Positions 37,044 to 45,507 of a stretch of 64,000 nucleotides of DNA are shown here, piece by piece. Under the pieces are notes generated by a model that saw nothing but the letters and a program-made list of their open reading frames with translations, was not told where the DNA came from and did no database searches. The DNA comes from Haloterrigena sp. H1 (lineage in GTDB: Archaea > Halobacteriota > Halobacteria > Halobacteriales > Natrialbaceae): positions 1-64,000 of the forward strand of contig NZ_SMZK01000001.1 in the NCBI RefSeq assembly GCF_005938085.1, read 5' to 3'. The position numbers and the translations under genes are program-made. Position 1 is the stretch's first letter. Each line of letters starts with the position of its first letter.

Positions 37044-37220
37044 ACTACATGAAAGGACGGCAGAGAGAGAAAAGTGTCGGTGGTCCAAGACGGCTGTCGT
37101 CAGAGCCCAGTCATCGATTCGGATGGTCGCTGGCTCATACGGGCTGTTATCACTGGGTCCCGGTGCACTCACATGACAGGGGTAGGGATGGGGCAGCACT
37201 GACTGACGGGAGTCCGTGTC

Positions 37221-37329
37221 ATACTGCCGGACAGAACGACGTGACGCCGGTCGCACGTATTCGGCCGTCCCCGCAGGTGACGGCCGCAAATTCGCGACCG
37301 GCTTCGTATGGACTGCTGTCCAGTAGTAT
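37221..37329 (+). repeat. 109-bp nested palindromic repeat, copy B
   Basis: This copy matches copy A over nearly all 109 bases, with the same inner orientation (GGCCGTC CCCGCAGGT GACGGCC) and a perfect inner hairpin, GCGGCC-type arms restored. Its last base is the first base of the AI-2E transporter stop codon on the minus strand. It lies between the DUF5518 start and that stop. Confidence 0.85.
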
Positions 37330-38465
37330 CAGTCGTCAGCAAACTTCGAATCCGGCTCCTCGAGCGTCTGCGCCGGTTCGTCGGTGTCGCTTGAAGAGTC
37401 CGCAGAGTCGTCTTCGACGAGGTCGGTGAACGTGGCATCGCCGTTGACCTCGTCTGCGAGCAAGTCGACGGCTTCGACGAACACCGCGACGAGCAGCGGG
37501 CCGACGACGACGCCGATCGCGCCGAGGGTAAAGAGGCCGCCGGTGAAGCCGACGAAGTAGAGACTCCCGGGGAGGCCGGCCGAGCGTCTGGCCAGCCGTG
37601 GCCGCACGGCGACGTCGGGCAGCCAGGCGATCAGGACGAGCCCCAGCGTGGCAAGCAGCGCCGCTGCGACGAGCTCACCGGCAGCGACGTGATAGAGCGC
37701 GATCGGGACGACGAGCATGCTCGGGCCGATGATCGGAACGAACTGGAGGACTGCAGCGGCGATCGCGAGCGTCAGCGCTGCCTCGTAGCCCAGCGCCCAG
37801 AACAGCGGATACGCGACGGCCAGCGTCGCGATCGACGTCGCGACCTGCAGCACGTAGATCGCATACAGCGTCTCGCGGGCCCGCCGAGCCAGTGCGTGGA
37901 CGACGTCGCGATACGCGTAGGGCACCGGTGCGATCGCGGCCCGCCCCGCCGCATCGCCTTTGAGCAAGAGGCCGAACAGGAGGACGGCAAACAGCGCGAA
38001 CTTGATCGCCAGTACTGGCAGCGCCAGCGCGAACGCGGTCGCAGCCGCCTGGACGAACTCGAGGGCGGTGGCCTGGACCTGCCCGGTTTCGACCGCGTAG
38101 GTCATCCCGAACGCCGAAACGGACAGCTCGGGGGGCAGCGCCGTGACGGCGTCGACGACCTGCTCGAGCCGGAAGTACAGCGCGACGACCAGCGGCATAC
38201 TGACCGCGGTTGCGGTCACGAAACCGACCAGCGTCGCAGCCAGCGCACCGGTCCACTCGGTGAGCCCGCGTCTGACGAACCAGCGCTGGACCGGCATGAG
38301 GACGTACGCGACGGTCAGCGAGAGGAGGATCGTTCCGAGCACCTCGAGTAAAATGCCGCCGGTCACGACGCCCAGCGCGACGACGACGCCCGCGAGGACG
38401 TACCGGCGCTGGCGGCTCGAACCGATGTCCTCGTTCGCGATCTCTGTCACAGCCGGGACTCTCAC
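37329..38465 (-). CDS. AI-2E family (PerM-type) transporter
   Basis: A 378-residue multi-pass protein of the AI-2E/PerM family. Seven to eight helices are visible, including VLAGVVVALGVVTGGILLEVLGTILLSLTVAYVLMPVQRWF at the start and GFTGGLFTLGAIGVVVGPLLVAVFVEAV near the end, with the family motif FVPIIGPSMLVVPIALY (about 237-253). Family members are proposed exporters or cation/proton exchangers; the substrate is not known here. An acidic tail follows. The stop overlaps the last base of repeat copy B. Confidence 0.85.
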   Translation of the reverse strand: MRVPAVTEIANEDIGSSRQRRYVLAGVVVALGVVTGGILLEVLGTILLSLTVAYVLMPVQRWFVRRGLTEWTGALAATLVGFVTATAVSMPLVVALYFRLEQVVDAVTALPPELSVSAFGMTYAVETGQVQATALEFVQAAATAFALALPVLAIKFALFAVLLFGLLLKGDAAGRAAIAPVPYAYRDVVHALARRARETLYAIYVLQVATSIATLAVAYPLFWALGYEAALTLAIAAAVLQFVPIIGPSMLVVPIALYHVAAGELVAAALLATLGLVLIAWLPDVAVRPRLARRSAGLPGSLYFVGFTGGLFTLGAIGVVVGPLLVAVFVEAVDLLADEVNGDATFTDLVEDDSADSSSDTDEPAQTLEEPDSKFADD

Positions 38466-38547
38466 TGGAGGACTAAAGTCTTTGTCTGGCGGGCGAACGG
38501 GACTGCGGAGGGTATCCTTTTTCGACGGTACCGTGGTATGTGATCAC

Positions 38548-38859
38548 ATGAGAGTAGTCCGTCAGCTCCGGATCGATGTTAACCGGCGAGAGGTGGCCGT
38601 CGGGACCGAACTCACCGTTCGCGTCCGTGACGATCGACGACAGCCGGTCGAGGGAGCGATCGTCGCAACGCAAACGAAATCGGCACGAACGGACGAGCGT
38701 GGGCTGTGCCGGTTGCGGTTCGACTCGCCCGGGTTCTGGAAGCTCACCGCGGCGAAGTCACCGACCGACCACGAGGCGTACGAACCGGCATCGGCGCTCG
38801 TTCGAGTGGTGCCGAACGCGGCCGCGCTTCGCCCGCTTGGTAGGACCCGGTCGCGGTAA
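38548..38859 (+). CDS. Small carboxypeptidase-regulatory-like (Ig-fold) protein
   Basis: The 103 residues are all-beta: MRVVRQLRIDVNRREVAVGTELTVRVRD, GAIVATQTKSARTDERGLCRLRFDSPGFWKLTAAKS. The GAIVATQTKS-RTDERG-RLRFDSPGFWKLTAAK pattern is that of a carboxypeptidase-regulatory-like/transthyretin-like domain, which in larger proteins is a structural module. No signal peptide is seen, so the product seems cytosolic. Function unknown. Short gap to the next small gene in the same direction. Confidence 0.7.
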   Translation: MRVVRQLRIDVNRREVAVGTELTVRVRDDRRQPVEGAIVATQTKSARTDERGLCRLRFDSPGFWKLTAAKSPTDHEAYEPASALVRVVPNAAALRPLGRTRSR

Positions 38860-38917
38860 CGGTCGATGGCAACGAACGGGCACAGCGTTATGCCACTTAC
38901 CGGTGTAGGCCGTGGCC

Positions 38918-39079
38918 ATGGGAGACACGAAAAAGGGGCGAGACAAGCAAGCGGACGACGCGGAGAAACGCCAGCGGGAGCAGGAACTCGCGTCAGAGCT
39001 CGAGCGCGGTGACGAAGCCGAACCGCCACGCGAGGACGACGAGGAGTCGGACGAGGACGAGGATACAGCGGACGAGTAG
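38918..39079 (+). CDS. Small charged protein
   Basis: This 53-residue frame, MGDTKKGRDKQADDAEKRQR and ending in an acidic DEESDEDEDTADE tail, has the alternating basic-then-acidic make-up of many short haloarchaeal proteins and is probably disordered. It follows the carboxypeptidase-regulatory-like gene by 58 bp and is convergent with the SLC13-type permease. No homologue can be named. Confidence 0.6.
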   Translation: MGDTKKGRDKQADDAEKRQREQELASELERGDEAEPPREDDEESDEDEDTADE

Positions 39080-39093
39080 TCCCCTCGGACGAG

Positions 39094-41049
39094 CTACAGG
39101 CCCCAGAAAAAGGCGATGCCGACGGTGGTCACGACGGAGAGGAGCAACTGCAGCGGTGCGCCGACACGGACGAAGTCCGAGAACTTGTAGCCGCCAGGAC
39201 CGTAGACGAAGAGATTCGTCTGATAGCCGACCGGCGTGAGAAATGCGGTCGAAGCCGCGAACGTCACGGCGAGCACGAACGCAAACGGGCTTGCGCCGAT
39301 CTGAGAGGCGGTCTCGATGGCGATGGGCAGCATCAACACGACGCTCGCGTTGTTGGAGATGACGCCCGTGATCAGCCCCGTCGCGATGTAGAACACCCAC
39401 AGGACACCGAGCGCCGGCAGATACGCGCCGGTCGCGGCGACGAGACTCCCCAGCAGGTCCGCGCCGCCGGTCTGCTCTAAGGCCATTCCAAGCGGAATGA
39501 TGCCGGCCAGCAGGAAGATCACGTCCCACTCGACGGCGTCGTAGATCTCCGTCGGCTTGAGAACACCAGTCGCGACCATCGCGACGACGCCCGCGAGAGC
39601 GGTCACGAGAATCGGCAGGGACAGTGCGGACAGGGCATCGAACGCGGTGACGCCGGTCACGCCGGCGAGCGTCGCACCGATCGTTCCCCACGGCATCGCG
39701 ACGACGCCGACGACCCCCGCCATAATCGCCGCCGCGTGGGGGATTTTCTCGGTCCGGTAGTCGGGTTCGTCGGGTTCGTGGGCGACGATGAAGTCGTCGT
39801 TTCGCGAGAGCCGATCGATGCTGTCCGGGGCCGCCTGCACCAACAGCGTGTCGCCGACGCGGATCCGACGCTCGTCGATGTTGGACCGAACCGTCTCGCC
39901 CCGGCTGCGGAAAGCCAGCACGGTCGCGTCGTAGCGCTGACGAAACGTCGAACTCTCGAGCGACTTGCCCGCGAGAAACGACCCTTGCGGGATGACGACC
40001 TCGACGAGCGTCTGCTCGGGGACTGCCTCGGGCTCGAGTTCGTCCGCAGTCTCGGGGTTGCCGGCGAACGTCAGCGTCTCTCTGTCGACGAGTTGCTGGA
40101 CGGTCGGACGGCCGGCCCGCAGTCGAAGCAAGTCGCCGGCCCGGAGCGTCTTCTGGCCGATCGGTTCGAGGAACTCCTCGCCGTCGCGGACGACCTGCAG
40201 GATGTCGGCGTCGAACGCGACGTGATCGATGGCGTCGTCGACGGTCGATCCGATCAGCGGGGAGTCGTCGTCGACAACAACGTCGGTCAGGTACTCCTCG
40301 ATGGCGTATTCCTGGACGTAGTCCTCGTCAACGGGGACGCGTTCGGGCAGCAGTCGGTGGCCGACGGTCATGAGATAGAGGCTGCCGACGACGAGCACGA
40401 CGATTCCCAACTGAGTGAACTCGAACATCGCGAAGGGGCGATCGAGCAGGCGCGCGGAGACGTCGCTCGCGAGGATGTTCGTCGAGGTGCCGATGAGCGT
40501 GAGCATCCCGCCGAACATCGAGGCATACGAGAGCGGAATCAGCAGTTTCGAGGGCGAGGTCTTCCCCTTGTGGGCGATATCGGAGATGACGGGCACGAGG
40601 ATGGCGACGACCGGCGTGTTGTTGATAAAGCCCGAAATCGGGCCGCTGACGCCGATCGTCGCGAACAGCTGTTTGTCGAGGTCGTCGCCGGCGAACGCGG
40701 ACATCTTGCGGCCGATGATCTGGACGACCCCCGTCCGGCTGATCCCGGAACTGAGAATGAGCATCGCCAGCACGGTGATCGTCGCCGAGTTCGAAAAGCC
40801 CGACGTGCCTTCGGCCGTCGAGATCTCGGTGAAGTTGACCACGCCGTCGGCACCGAGGACCATCAACAGCACCATCACGAGGATGGCAGTCACGTCGATC
40901 GGCAGCCACTCGGTCACAAACAACACGAGTGCGATGAGGATGATCCCGAACACGACCACCATCTCGGGAGTCACCGCCAGCGAACCAGCATCAGTCGCCA
41001 GCGCAGTCGCTCCGATACTGAACGGGAAGAATCCGGACACGATTGACAA
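39094..41049 (-). CDS. SLC13/DASS-type permease with TrkA-C domains
   Basis: The 651-residue protein joins two membrane halves of the ArsB/NhaD/SLC13 fold around soluble TrkA-C (RCK_C) domains. The first half has VVFGIILIALVLFVTEWLPIDV and FINNTPVVAILVPVISDIAH; the second has VISNNASVVLMLPIAIETASQ (the inverted repeat's NN-P hairpins). The central part (about 210-415) contains two RCK_C-type units beginning IGSTVDDAIDH and LVEVVIPQGSFLAGKSLE. Substrate could be a di/tricarboxylate, sulfate or citrate; not decidable. Confidence 0.88.
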   Translation of the reverse strand: MSIVSGFFPFSIGATALATDAGSLAVTPEMVVVFGIILIALVLFVTEWLPIDVTAILVMVLLMVLGADGVVNFTEISTAEGTSGFSNSATITVLAMLILSSGISRTGVVQIIGRKMSAFAGDDLDKQLFATIGVSGPISGFINNTPVVAILVPVISDIAHKGKTSPSKLLIPLSYASMFGGMLTLIGTSTNILASDVSARLLDRPFAMFEFTQLGIVVLVVGSLYLMTVGHRLLPERVPVDEDYVQEYAIEEYLTDVVVDDDSPLIGSTVDDAIDHVAFDADILQVVRDGEEFLEPIGQKTLRAGDLLRLRAGRPTVQQLVDRETLTFAGNPETADELEPEAVPEQTLVEVVIPQGSFLAGKSLESSTFRQRYDATVLAFRSRGETVRSNIDERRIRVGDTLLVQAAPDSIDRLSRNDDFIVAHEPDEPDYRTEKIPHAAAIMAGVVGVVAMPWGTIGATLAGVTGVTAFDALSALSLPILVTALAGVVAMVATGVLKPTEIYDAVEWDVIFLLAGIIPLGMALEQTGGADLLGSLVAATGAYLPALGVLWVFYIATGLITGVISNNASVVLMLPIAIETASQIGASPFAFVLAVTFAASTAFLTPVGYQTNLFVYGPGGYKFSDFVRVGAPLQLLLSVVTTVGIAFFWGL

Positions 41050-41216
41050 TCAGGACTCGGTGATGGTCACGTTTGAAGGCCCCGGTTCGGTATCGTCTCG
41101 AGGCAGTCACGCCGACCGATACGGGCTGCTGTCACTGGTCCTAACGGATCGCGGGCTCGCCGGGTCTGATTGAGCGGACTCCGGACGACGACTCGAGGCC
41201 GGCCGGGAGACCGCGC

Positions 41217-43604
41217 TCACTGTGAGGAGAGCCGCGAGCGGAACCGCTCGAGACCGACGTCGAGCATGTCGGGGCTGACCGGCTGGAACTCGCCGTCATC
41301 GGGGAGATACGGTCGCACCGAGTCCCAGCTCTCGCGGGCGTAGCGTTCGTCTAACAGAACGCGCACGCCGACGTCGTCGGGACTGCGGATAACGCGACCG
41401 ATCGCCTGGCGGGCCTTTCGCACTGCCGGGATCGTCAGCGCGTAGGTAAAACCGTCGCCGAAGGCGTCGTCGTAGGCCCGACGGACGGCTTTCGTCCGCG
41501 GACTCGAGGTGTTGACGATCGGAACGCCACAGACGACCGCCGCGGCCAGCCGGTCGCCGCTGTAGTCGACGCCCTCGGTCAGCGTTCCCCGCAGGCTCGT
41601 GACGAGGACCTTGCCCTCGCCCGCGAAGAAGTCGGCTTTGAGCGACTGGGTCGTCTCGTCGTCGCTCGCGGCGTCGCGCAGGATCGGTTTGTCGACCCGC
41701 CCCTCGAGCACGTCGGCGGCCCACTCGGCTTCGGCGTAGCTGGGCATCCCGACGAGGACGTTGCCGGGGAGTCGAGCGACCTTCGCGATGGCGTTAGCAT
41801 AGGACCGCCGCGTCGGGTTGTCGTCACCGGGTCGGCCACGATTGTCGTACGTAAACTTCGGCGCGGCGACCGCGAAGCTCTCGCGGTTTTCGGCGGGGAA
41901 GTGCAGGCCGTATCGGCGTTCGACGACCGGCCGATCGTCTTCGCGTGCGAGATACTGGAGGCCAGTCACCTCGGTGAAGGCATCCATCGGCTCGAGGGTC
42001 GCGCTCATCAATACTCCACCACCGAACATGCCGAGGCGATCACCGATGGCGTCGCTGGGGACGCAGTTATGCAATGCAAGGTGGGCGTTGTAGGCCCGCC
42101 GCCACGAGTCGGCGGGCTCGGTGTCGTCCCAGGTGCGCTCGAGTTCGATCTCCCGAAAGTAGTCGGTGTGGCCCTGCCGGTACCACTCGCCGAGGACGCG
42201 ACCGACCGCGGGTGCGGCGCGGGTTCGGTCTTCGTCTTCGGCTTCGTTCAGAATGCGTGCGACGACCGCGCTGACGGATTCGGCACGGACCCAGTCTGCG
42301 TCGCCGTATCCGGCTTCGCTTGCCCACTCGGAGAGTTCGTCTTCGGCCGGCTCGGCGGGATCGCGGAGGGGGATCTCCTCGTCGTTTAGGTCGGTCAGGT
42401 TCGACTGCCAGCCCCGATAGTTGCGGTCGAGATAGGCGGTCACGCGGCGGTCGAGTTCGGCCCGGAGGTCGCGGACGAACTCGAGAGTCCGGTTGAGTTC
42501 CTCGAAGGAGACATCGCTCTCGTTGAGTTCCCCGCGTACGAGATCGGCGTCGGCGGTCTTGGAGCCGCCTTCGGCCTGTCGCCCCTCGCGTTCGAATTTG
42601 AGCGGCTGGATGACCCGCGAGAGTTCCGTCTCGGCGTCCCGAAGCGTCGTGTCGGCGACACCCTCGCTGACCAAGTCGCGCACGCGTGGCTCGAGCATGT
42701 GGGCCTCGTCACAGACGACGAACGTCGAGTCGTCGAGCAGTGCGCCGGTAAACGTGCCGACCGTCCGGGGGTCGAAGGCGTGGTAGTAGTTCCCGATGAC
42801 GACCTCGGCCTCGCCGAGGGCGGCACCCATCACGGAGTGCGGGCAGGTGCCGTGTCTCACCGAACGGGCGACCAGATCCTCGGGCGTGACCATGCCGGCA
42901 TCGGTGAAATCGTAGGGGATCGCTTCGGCGGCCGCGCCGTCCTCGTCGTCCGGGAGATCCTCGAGATACTGTGCGTAGAACGGACAGTACTCGGTTTCGG
43001 CCCCGACGGGCCCACCCTCGCCGTACTCGGGCAGTTCGGGCGGATAGGATGTCGGTTCGCCCGCTGTCTCGAGGAACGTGCTCGTGGCCCGACTGCCGCT
43101 GTCGGCCAGGCCGATCTGCTGGCTGCGGGCGCGGGCAGCCAGATTCGCTGCGGTCGTCTCGCCGCCCTCGCCGGTGAGATCGCGGGTGCGATCCCGCAAC
43201 GTCTCACAGCGATCGTAGACGTTTCCATCGTCGATCCCGGCCGCCCCCTCGCGGTTGTACGGACAGACGTCGGCCTTGCCGACGAGGGTGAGTCCCGAAA
43301 TCGGCTCCCAGTCGGCCGGCAGGTTCGCGTTGATCGTCTCGAGGTCGGCCTCGAACTGGCGAAGTTGCTGTTTGACGCTCGTCAGGACGAGGACGCGCTC
43401 GTAGTCAGTATCCGGATCGCGCACGAGGTCGATCCCTGCGGTGAGCGCGATCATCGTCTTCCCGGTGCCACAGGCCCCTTCGATGACGGTGTAGCCGCCC
43501 TCCCGTCCGGTGTCGATGGCGGTTTCGATGCCGTCGACCTGCGGGTCGTAGGGGCTGTCGTGGCCGAAAATCGCGCGCCAGTTCGTCATTCTTGCCGTAC
43601 TCAT
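41217..43604 (-). CDS. XPD/DinG-like ATP-dependent DNA helicase
   Basis: The 795-residue SF2 helicase starts with MSTARMTNWRAIFGHDSPYD and has Walker A GACGTGKT (43-50), DEAH (FVVCDEAHMLE, about 297), and the C-terminal motor motifs VLVGMPSYAEA, VTSLRGTLTEGVDYSGD and QAIGRVIRSPDD. Between them lie cysteines in ADVCPYN, YDRCETL, EYCPFYA and GTCPHSV, probably the four ligands of an XPD-type [4Fe-4S] cluster. It is likely a 5'-3' DNA helicase for repair. Two starts are possible (43604 and 43589); the TATA box at 43651-43658 suits 43604. Confidence 0.9.
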   Translation of the reverse strand: MSTARMTNWRAIFGHDSPYDPQVDGIETAIDTGREGGYTVIEGACGTGKTMIALTAGIDLVRDPDTDYERVLVLTSVKQQLRQFEADLETINANLPADWEPISGLTLVGKADVCPYNREGAAGIDDGNVYDRCETLRDRTRDLTGEGGETTAANLAARARSQQIGLADSGSRATSTFLETAGEPTSYPPELPEYGEGGPVGAETEYCPFYAQYLEDLPDDEDGAAAEAIPYDFTDAGMVTPEDLVARSVRHGTCPHSVMGAALGEAEVVIGNYYHAFDPRTVGTFTGALLDDSTFVVCDEAHMLEPRVRDLVSEGVADTTLRDAETELSRVIQPLKFEREGRQAEGGSKTADADLVRGELNESDVSFEELNRTLEFVRDLRAELDRRVTAYLDRNYRGWQSNLTDLNDEEIPLRDPAEPAEDELSEWASEAGYGDADWVRAESVSAVVARILNEAEDEDRTRAAPAVGRVLGEWYRQGHTDYFREIELERTWDDTEPADSWRRAYNAHLALHNCVPSDAIGDRLGMFGGGVLMSATLEPMDAFTEVTGLQYLAREDDRPVVERRYGLHFPAENRESFAVAAPKFTYDNRGRPGDDNPTRRSYANAIAKVARLPGNVLVGMPSYAEAEWAADVLEGRVDKPILRDAASDDETTQSLKADFFAGEGKVLVTSLRGTLTEGVDYSGDRLAAAVVCGVPIVNTSSPRTKAVRRAYDDAFGDGFTYALTIPAVRKARQAIGRVIRSPDDVGVRVLLDERYARESWDSVRPYLPDDGEFQPVSPDMLDVGLERFRSRLSSQ

Positions 43605-43650
43605 CGTCGGTCGGTCATAGGGTTGACGAACACGACTGGCCGCCCGATAG

Positions 43651-43658
43651 TATATAAA
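43651..43658 (-). promoter_or_regulatory. TATA box of the XPD-like helicase gene
   Basis: On the minus strand TTTATATA lies about 50 nt before the ATG at 43604, implying a leader of about 20 nt. Confidence 0.45.
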
Positions 43659-43731
43659 TGTCAGCGCCAGCGGAGAGCCGTCGCGACCGGCAGAACGTAA
43701 CGCCTTCCAATCGCGCTGTCGTACCGTCACT

Positions 43732-44313
43732 ATGAGCGATCCCAGTTCTATCGACGCCGACCAGTATCGGGGCGAACTCGAGTCGAAACGAGCCGAGAAA
43801 GACGACTTCTTCGCGACCCATCCACAGTCGCCGATCCCACCCGAGGAACGCGACGACTTCGACGGGTTGGACTATTTCGATCCCGATCCGACCTACCGCG
43901 TGACCGCGACGGCGACGGTCCACGACGACCCCGAAGCCGTCCTGATGGAGACGACTGCGGGCCGCGAGATGCGCTATCTCCGTGTGGCGACGCTGGAGTT
44001 CGACCTGGATCGCGAGGACGAGGACCTCGAGGACGGCACGTTCGAACTCGCGGCCTACCAGCAGGAGAGTCCGAATGCGGAGCCGCTGTTCGTCCCGTTC
44101 CGAGACAAGACCACGGGCCAGCAGACCTACCAAGGCGGACGCTACATGGAACTCGAGGCGGAGCGCGACCTCGAAGACGGCGACGCGCTCGTCGTCGACT
44201 TCAACCTCGCGTACTCGCCGTTCTGTGCCTACAGCGAAACGTTCGACTGCCCGCTGCCGCCCGAGGAGAACTGGCTCGAGATCGCGATTCCAGCGGGCGA
44301 ACGATACGAATAG
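43732..44313 (+). CDS. DUF1684 family protein
   Basis: The 193-residue soluble protein matches DUF1684: KRAEKDDFFATHPQSPIPPEERDDFDGLDYFDPD at about 19-53, then TTAGREMRYLRVATLEFDL, LFVPFRDKTTGQQTYQGGRYME and AYSPFCAYSETFDCPLPPEENWLEIAI at the end. The family is uncharacterised enzymes with a beta-sandwich that includes the FCAYSExFxCPLPPxENxL tail. The two cysteines and acids in that tail are the most conserved positions. Divergent from the XPD-like helicase gene. Confidence 0.85.
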   Translation: MSDPSSIDADQYRGELESKRAEKDDFFATHPQSPIPPEERDDFDGLDYFDPDPTYRVTATATVHDDPEAVLMETTAGREMRYLRVATLEFDLDREDEDLEDGTFELAAYQQESPNAEPLFVPFRDKTTGQQTYQGGRYMELEAERDLEDGDALVVDFNLAYSPFCAYSETFDCPLPPEENWLEIAIPAGERYE

Positions 44314-44474
44314 TGATCTCGCAAGTCGCGGTCTGTATCGCCCCCTGCGCTCGAGAGCGATCCGAATGTGAGTGGTTCTCTCAAGAGGGGCGTTTCAACT
44401 CGAGTCACCGGCCGTGTTGCAGGCTGTACGACGGGAATTGGGGGCTCGAGTGGAAATGAGGGGGTTCGGAGCGA

Positions 44475-45155
44475 TCAGGGAGCGACGCCGACGGTCAACA
44501 GCGTGCCGAACTCGCGGTAGCGCTCGACCATCGCCTCACGGGTGTCCCAGTCCTCGAGTGGGAACTCGTCGTCGTCGGGGATCGTGATTTCGCGATCGGG
44601 AATGTTGTCCTGTTCGGCGACGTGTAATCCCGCCTCGCGGAAGGCATCGCGATACTGCTCGCGGTCCCAGCGGGTCATCTCGACGGCAATGGAGTCCTGC
44701 CACTCGTGGGAGTGGACGTTCTCCTCGTAGTAGTTGACTGAACAGTAGAAGGTGCCACCGGGCCGGAGGATGCGGGCGATCTCCTCGAGGGTGTGATGGG
44801 GGTCCGCGGCGTAGTAGAACGCCTCCATCGACCAGACGTGATCGATCGAGTCGTCGGCGAAGGGCAGCGCGTCGAAGTCGCCGACGAGGTAGCCCACGGC
44901 CACGTCGTCCGTGTAGTCGGCCGCGTTGCGAGCCATTTCGGGTGCGCCGTCGAGTCCGTAGACGCGGCCAGCGCCCTTGGTATCCCGGAGTGCGCGGCCG
45001 GCGTAGCCGCTCCCGCAGCCGAGATCGAGGACGGTCTCACCGGGTTCGACAGGCATCCGCGCGAGCGCATGCTTTGCGGTGTGCCAGTGTCTATCTTCCA
45101 TGCCCTTGTCACGGCCGCTCGTTGCCCAGTCGTCGAATTCCTCGCGTACGCTCAT
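44475..45155 (-). CDS. Class I SAM-dependent methyltransferase
   Basis: This 226-residue protein has the SAM-binding motif I VLDLGCGSGYAGRAL (about 42-56), motif II-like VYGLDGAPEMARNA, and the post-motif ILRPGGTFYCSVNYYEENVHSHEWQ. It resembles UbiE/Coq5-like methyltransferases. The substrate is unknown; the WSMEAFYYAADPHHTLEEIARILRPGG segment is common in small-molecule methyltransferases. A palindrome (45309-45324) lies about 150 bp upstream of its start. Confidence 0.85.
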   Translation of the reverse strand: MSVREEFDDWATSGRDKGMEDRHWHTAKHALARMPVEPGETVLDLGCGSGYAGRALRDTKGAGRVYGLDGAPEMARNAADYTDDVAVGYLVGDFDALPFADDSIDHVWSMEAFYYAADPHHTLEEIARILRPGGTFYCSVNYYEENVHSHEWQDSIAVEMTRWDREQYRDAFREAGLHVAEQDNIPDREITIPDDDEFPLEDWDTREAMVERYREFGTLLTVGVAP

Positions 45156-45308
45156 ATCGGGCCGATGGGTGACGCAGGGATAAACGCGTTCGCATGACGC
45201 CCCAAGACGCGACGACGTTGCTCGCCATCGTGAGCAGAGCCGGCACGCTCGGTGGACACCGGTCCCTTGGGCATCGCTTTCACTGCTGTAGGAACCATCG
45301 ACAGATAC

Positions 45309-45324
45309 TTTAGGCTGGCCTAAA
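45309..45324. promoter_or_regulatory. DtxR/SirR-type palindrome
   Basis: TTTAGGC-TG-GCCTAAA is a perfect 7-bp inverted repeat with a 2-bp spacer, the form of the operator used by DtxR/IdeR-type iron or manganese regulators. It lies between the methyltransferase start (150 bp away) and a candidate small frame on the same strand. Whether it is a functional operator is inferred. Confidence 0.4.
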
Positions 45325-45326
45325 TC

Positions 45327-45473
45327 TTAGAGAGTGAAGGGTCGTCGGTGATCGAACTCCGTGGGCATCTGGAGTTCGCGATCCTCGGTGAGCCATACTG
45401 TCCCACCCCTCGCCAGTTTTGGACCCTTCGTCCGATTTTCGGAGTCCAGTTTCGTCGCACGATATATCCGCAC
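45327..45473 (-). CDS. Candidate 48-residue protein
   Basis: From GTG 45473 this frame reads VRIYRATKLDSENRTKGPKL and ends WLTEDRELQMPTEFDHRRPF plus TL. The second half looks like a genuine small haloarchaeal protein in composition and codon choice. The GTG start would collide with the TATA box of the neighbour on the other strand, so the true start, or the gene itself, is uncertain. No homologue is recalled. Confidence 0.3.
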   Translation of the reverse strand: MRIYRATKLDSENRTKGPKLARGGTVWLTEDRELQMPTEFDHRRPFTL

Positions 45474-45507
45474 GCTTAAGGGAGTGCCGAAAGTTGTTCA
45501 CGCCAGT

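Noticed and set aside
44382..44466. Inverted pair CTCGAGTTGAAACG / CTCGAGTGGAAATGAGGGGG between the DUF1684 and methyltransferase genes as an ORB pair
   Set aside because: The left element lacks the G-run on the correct side (it has CCCC there) and CTCGAG is very common in this genome, so resemblance to origin boxes is weak.
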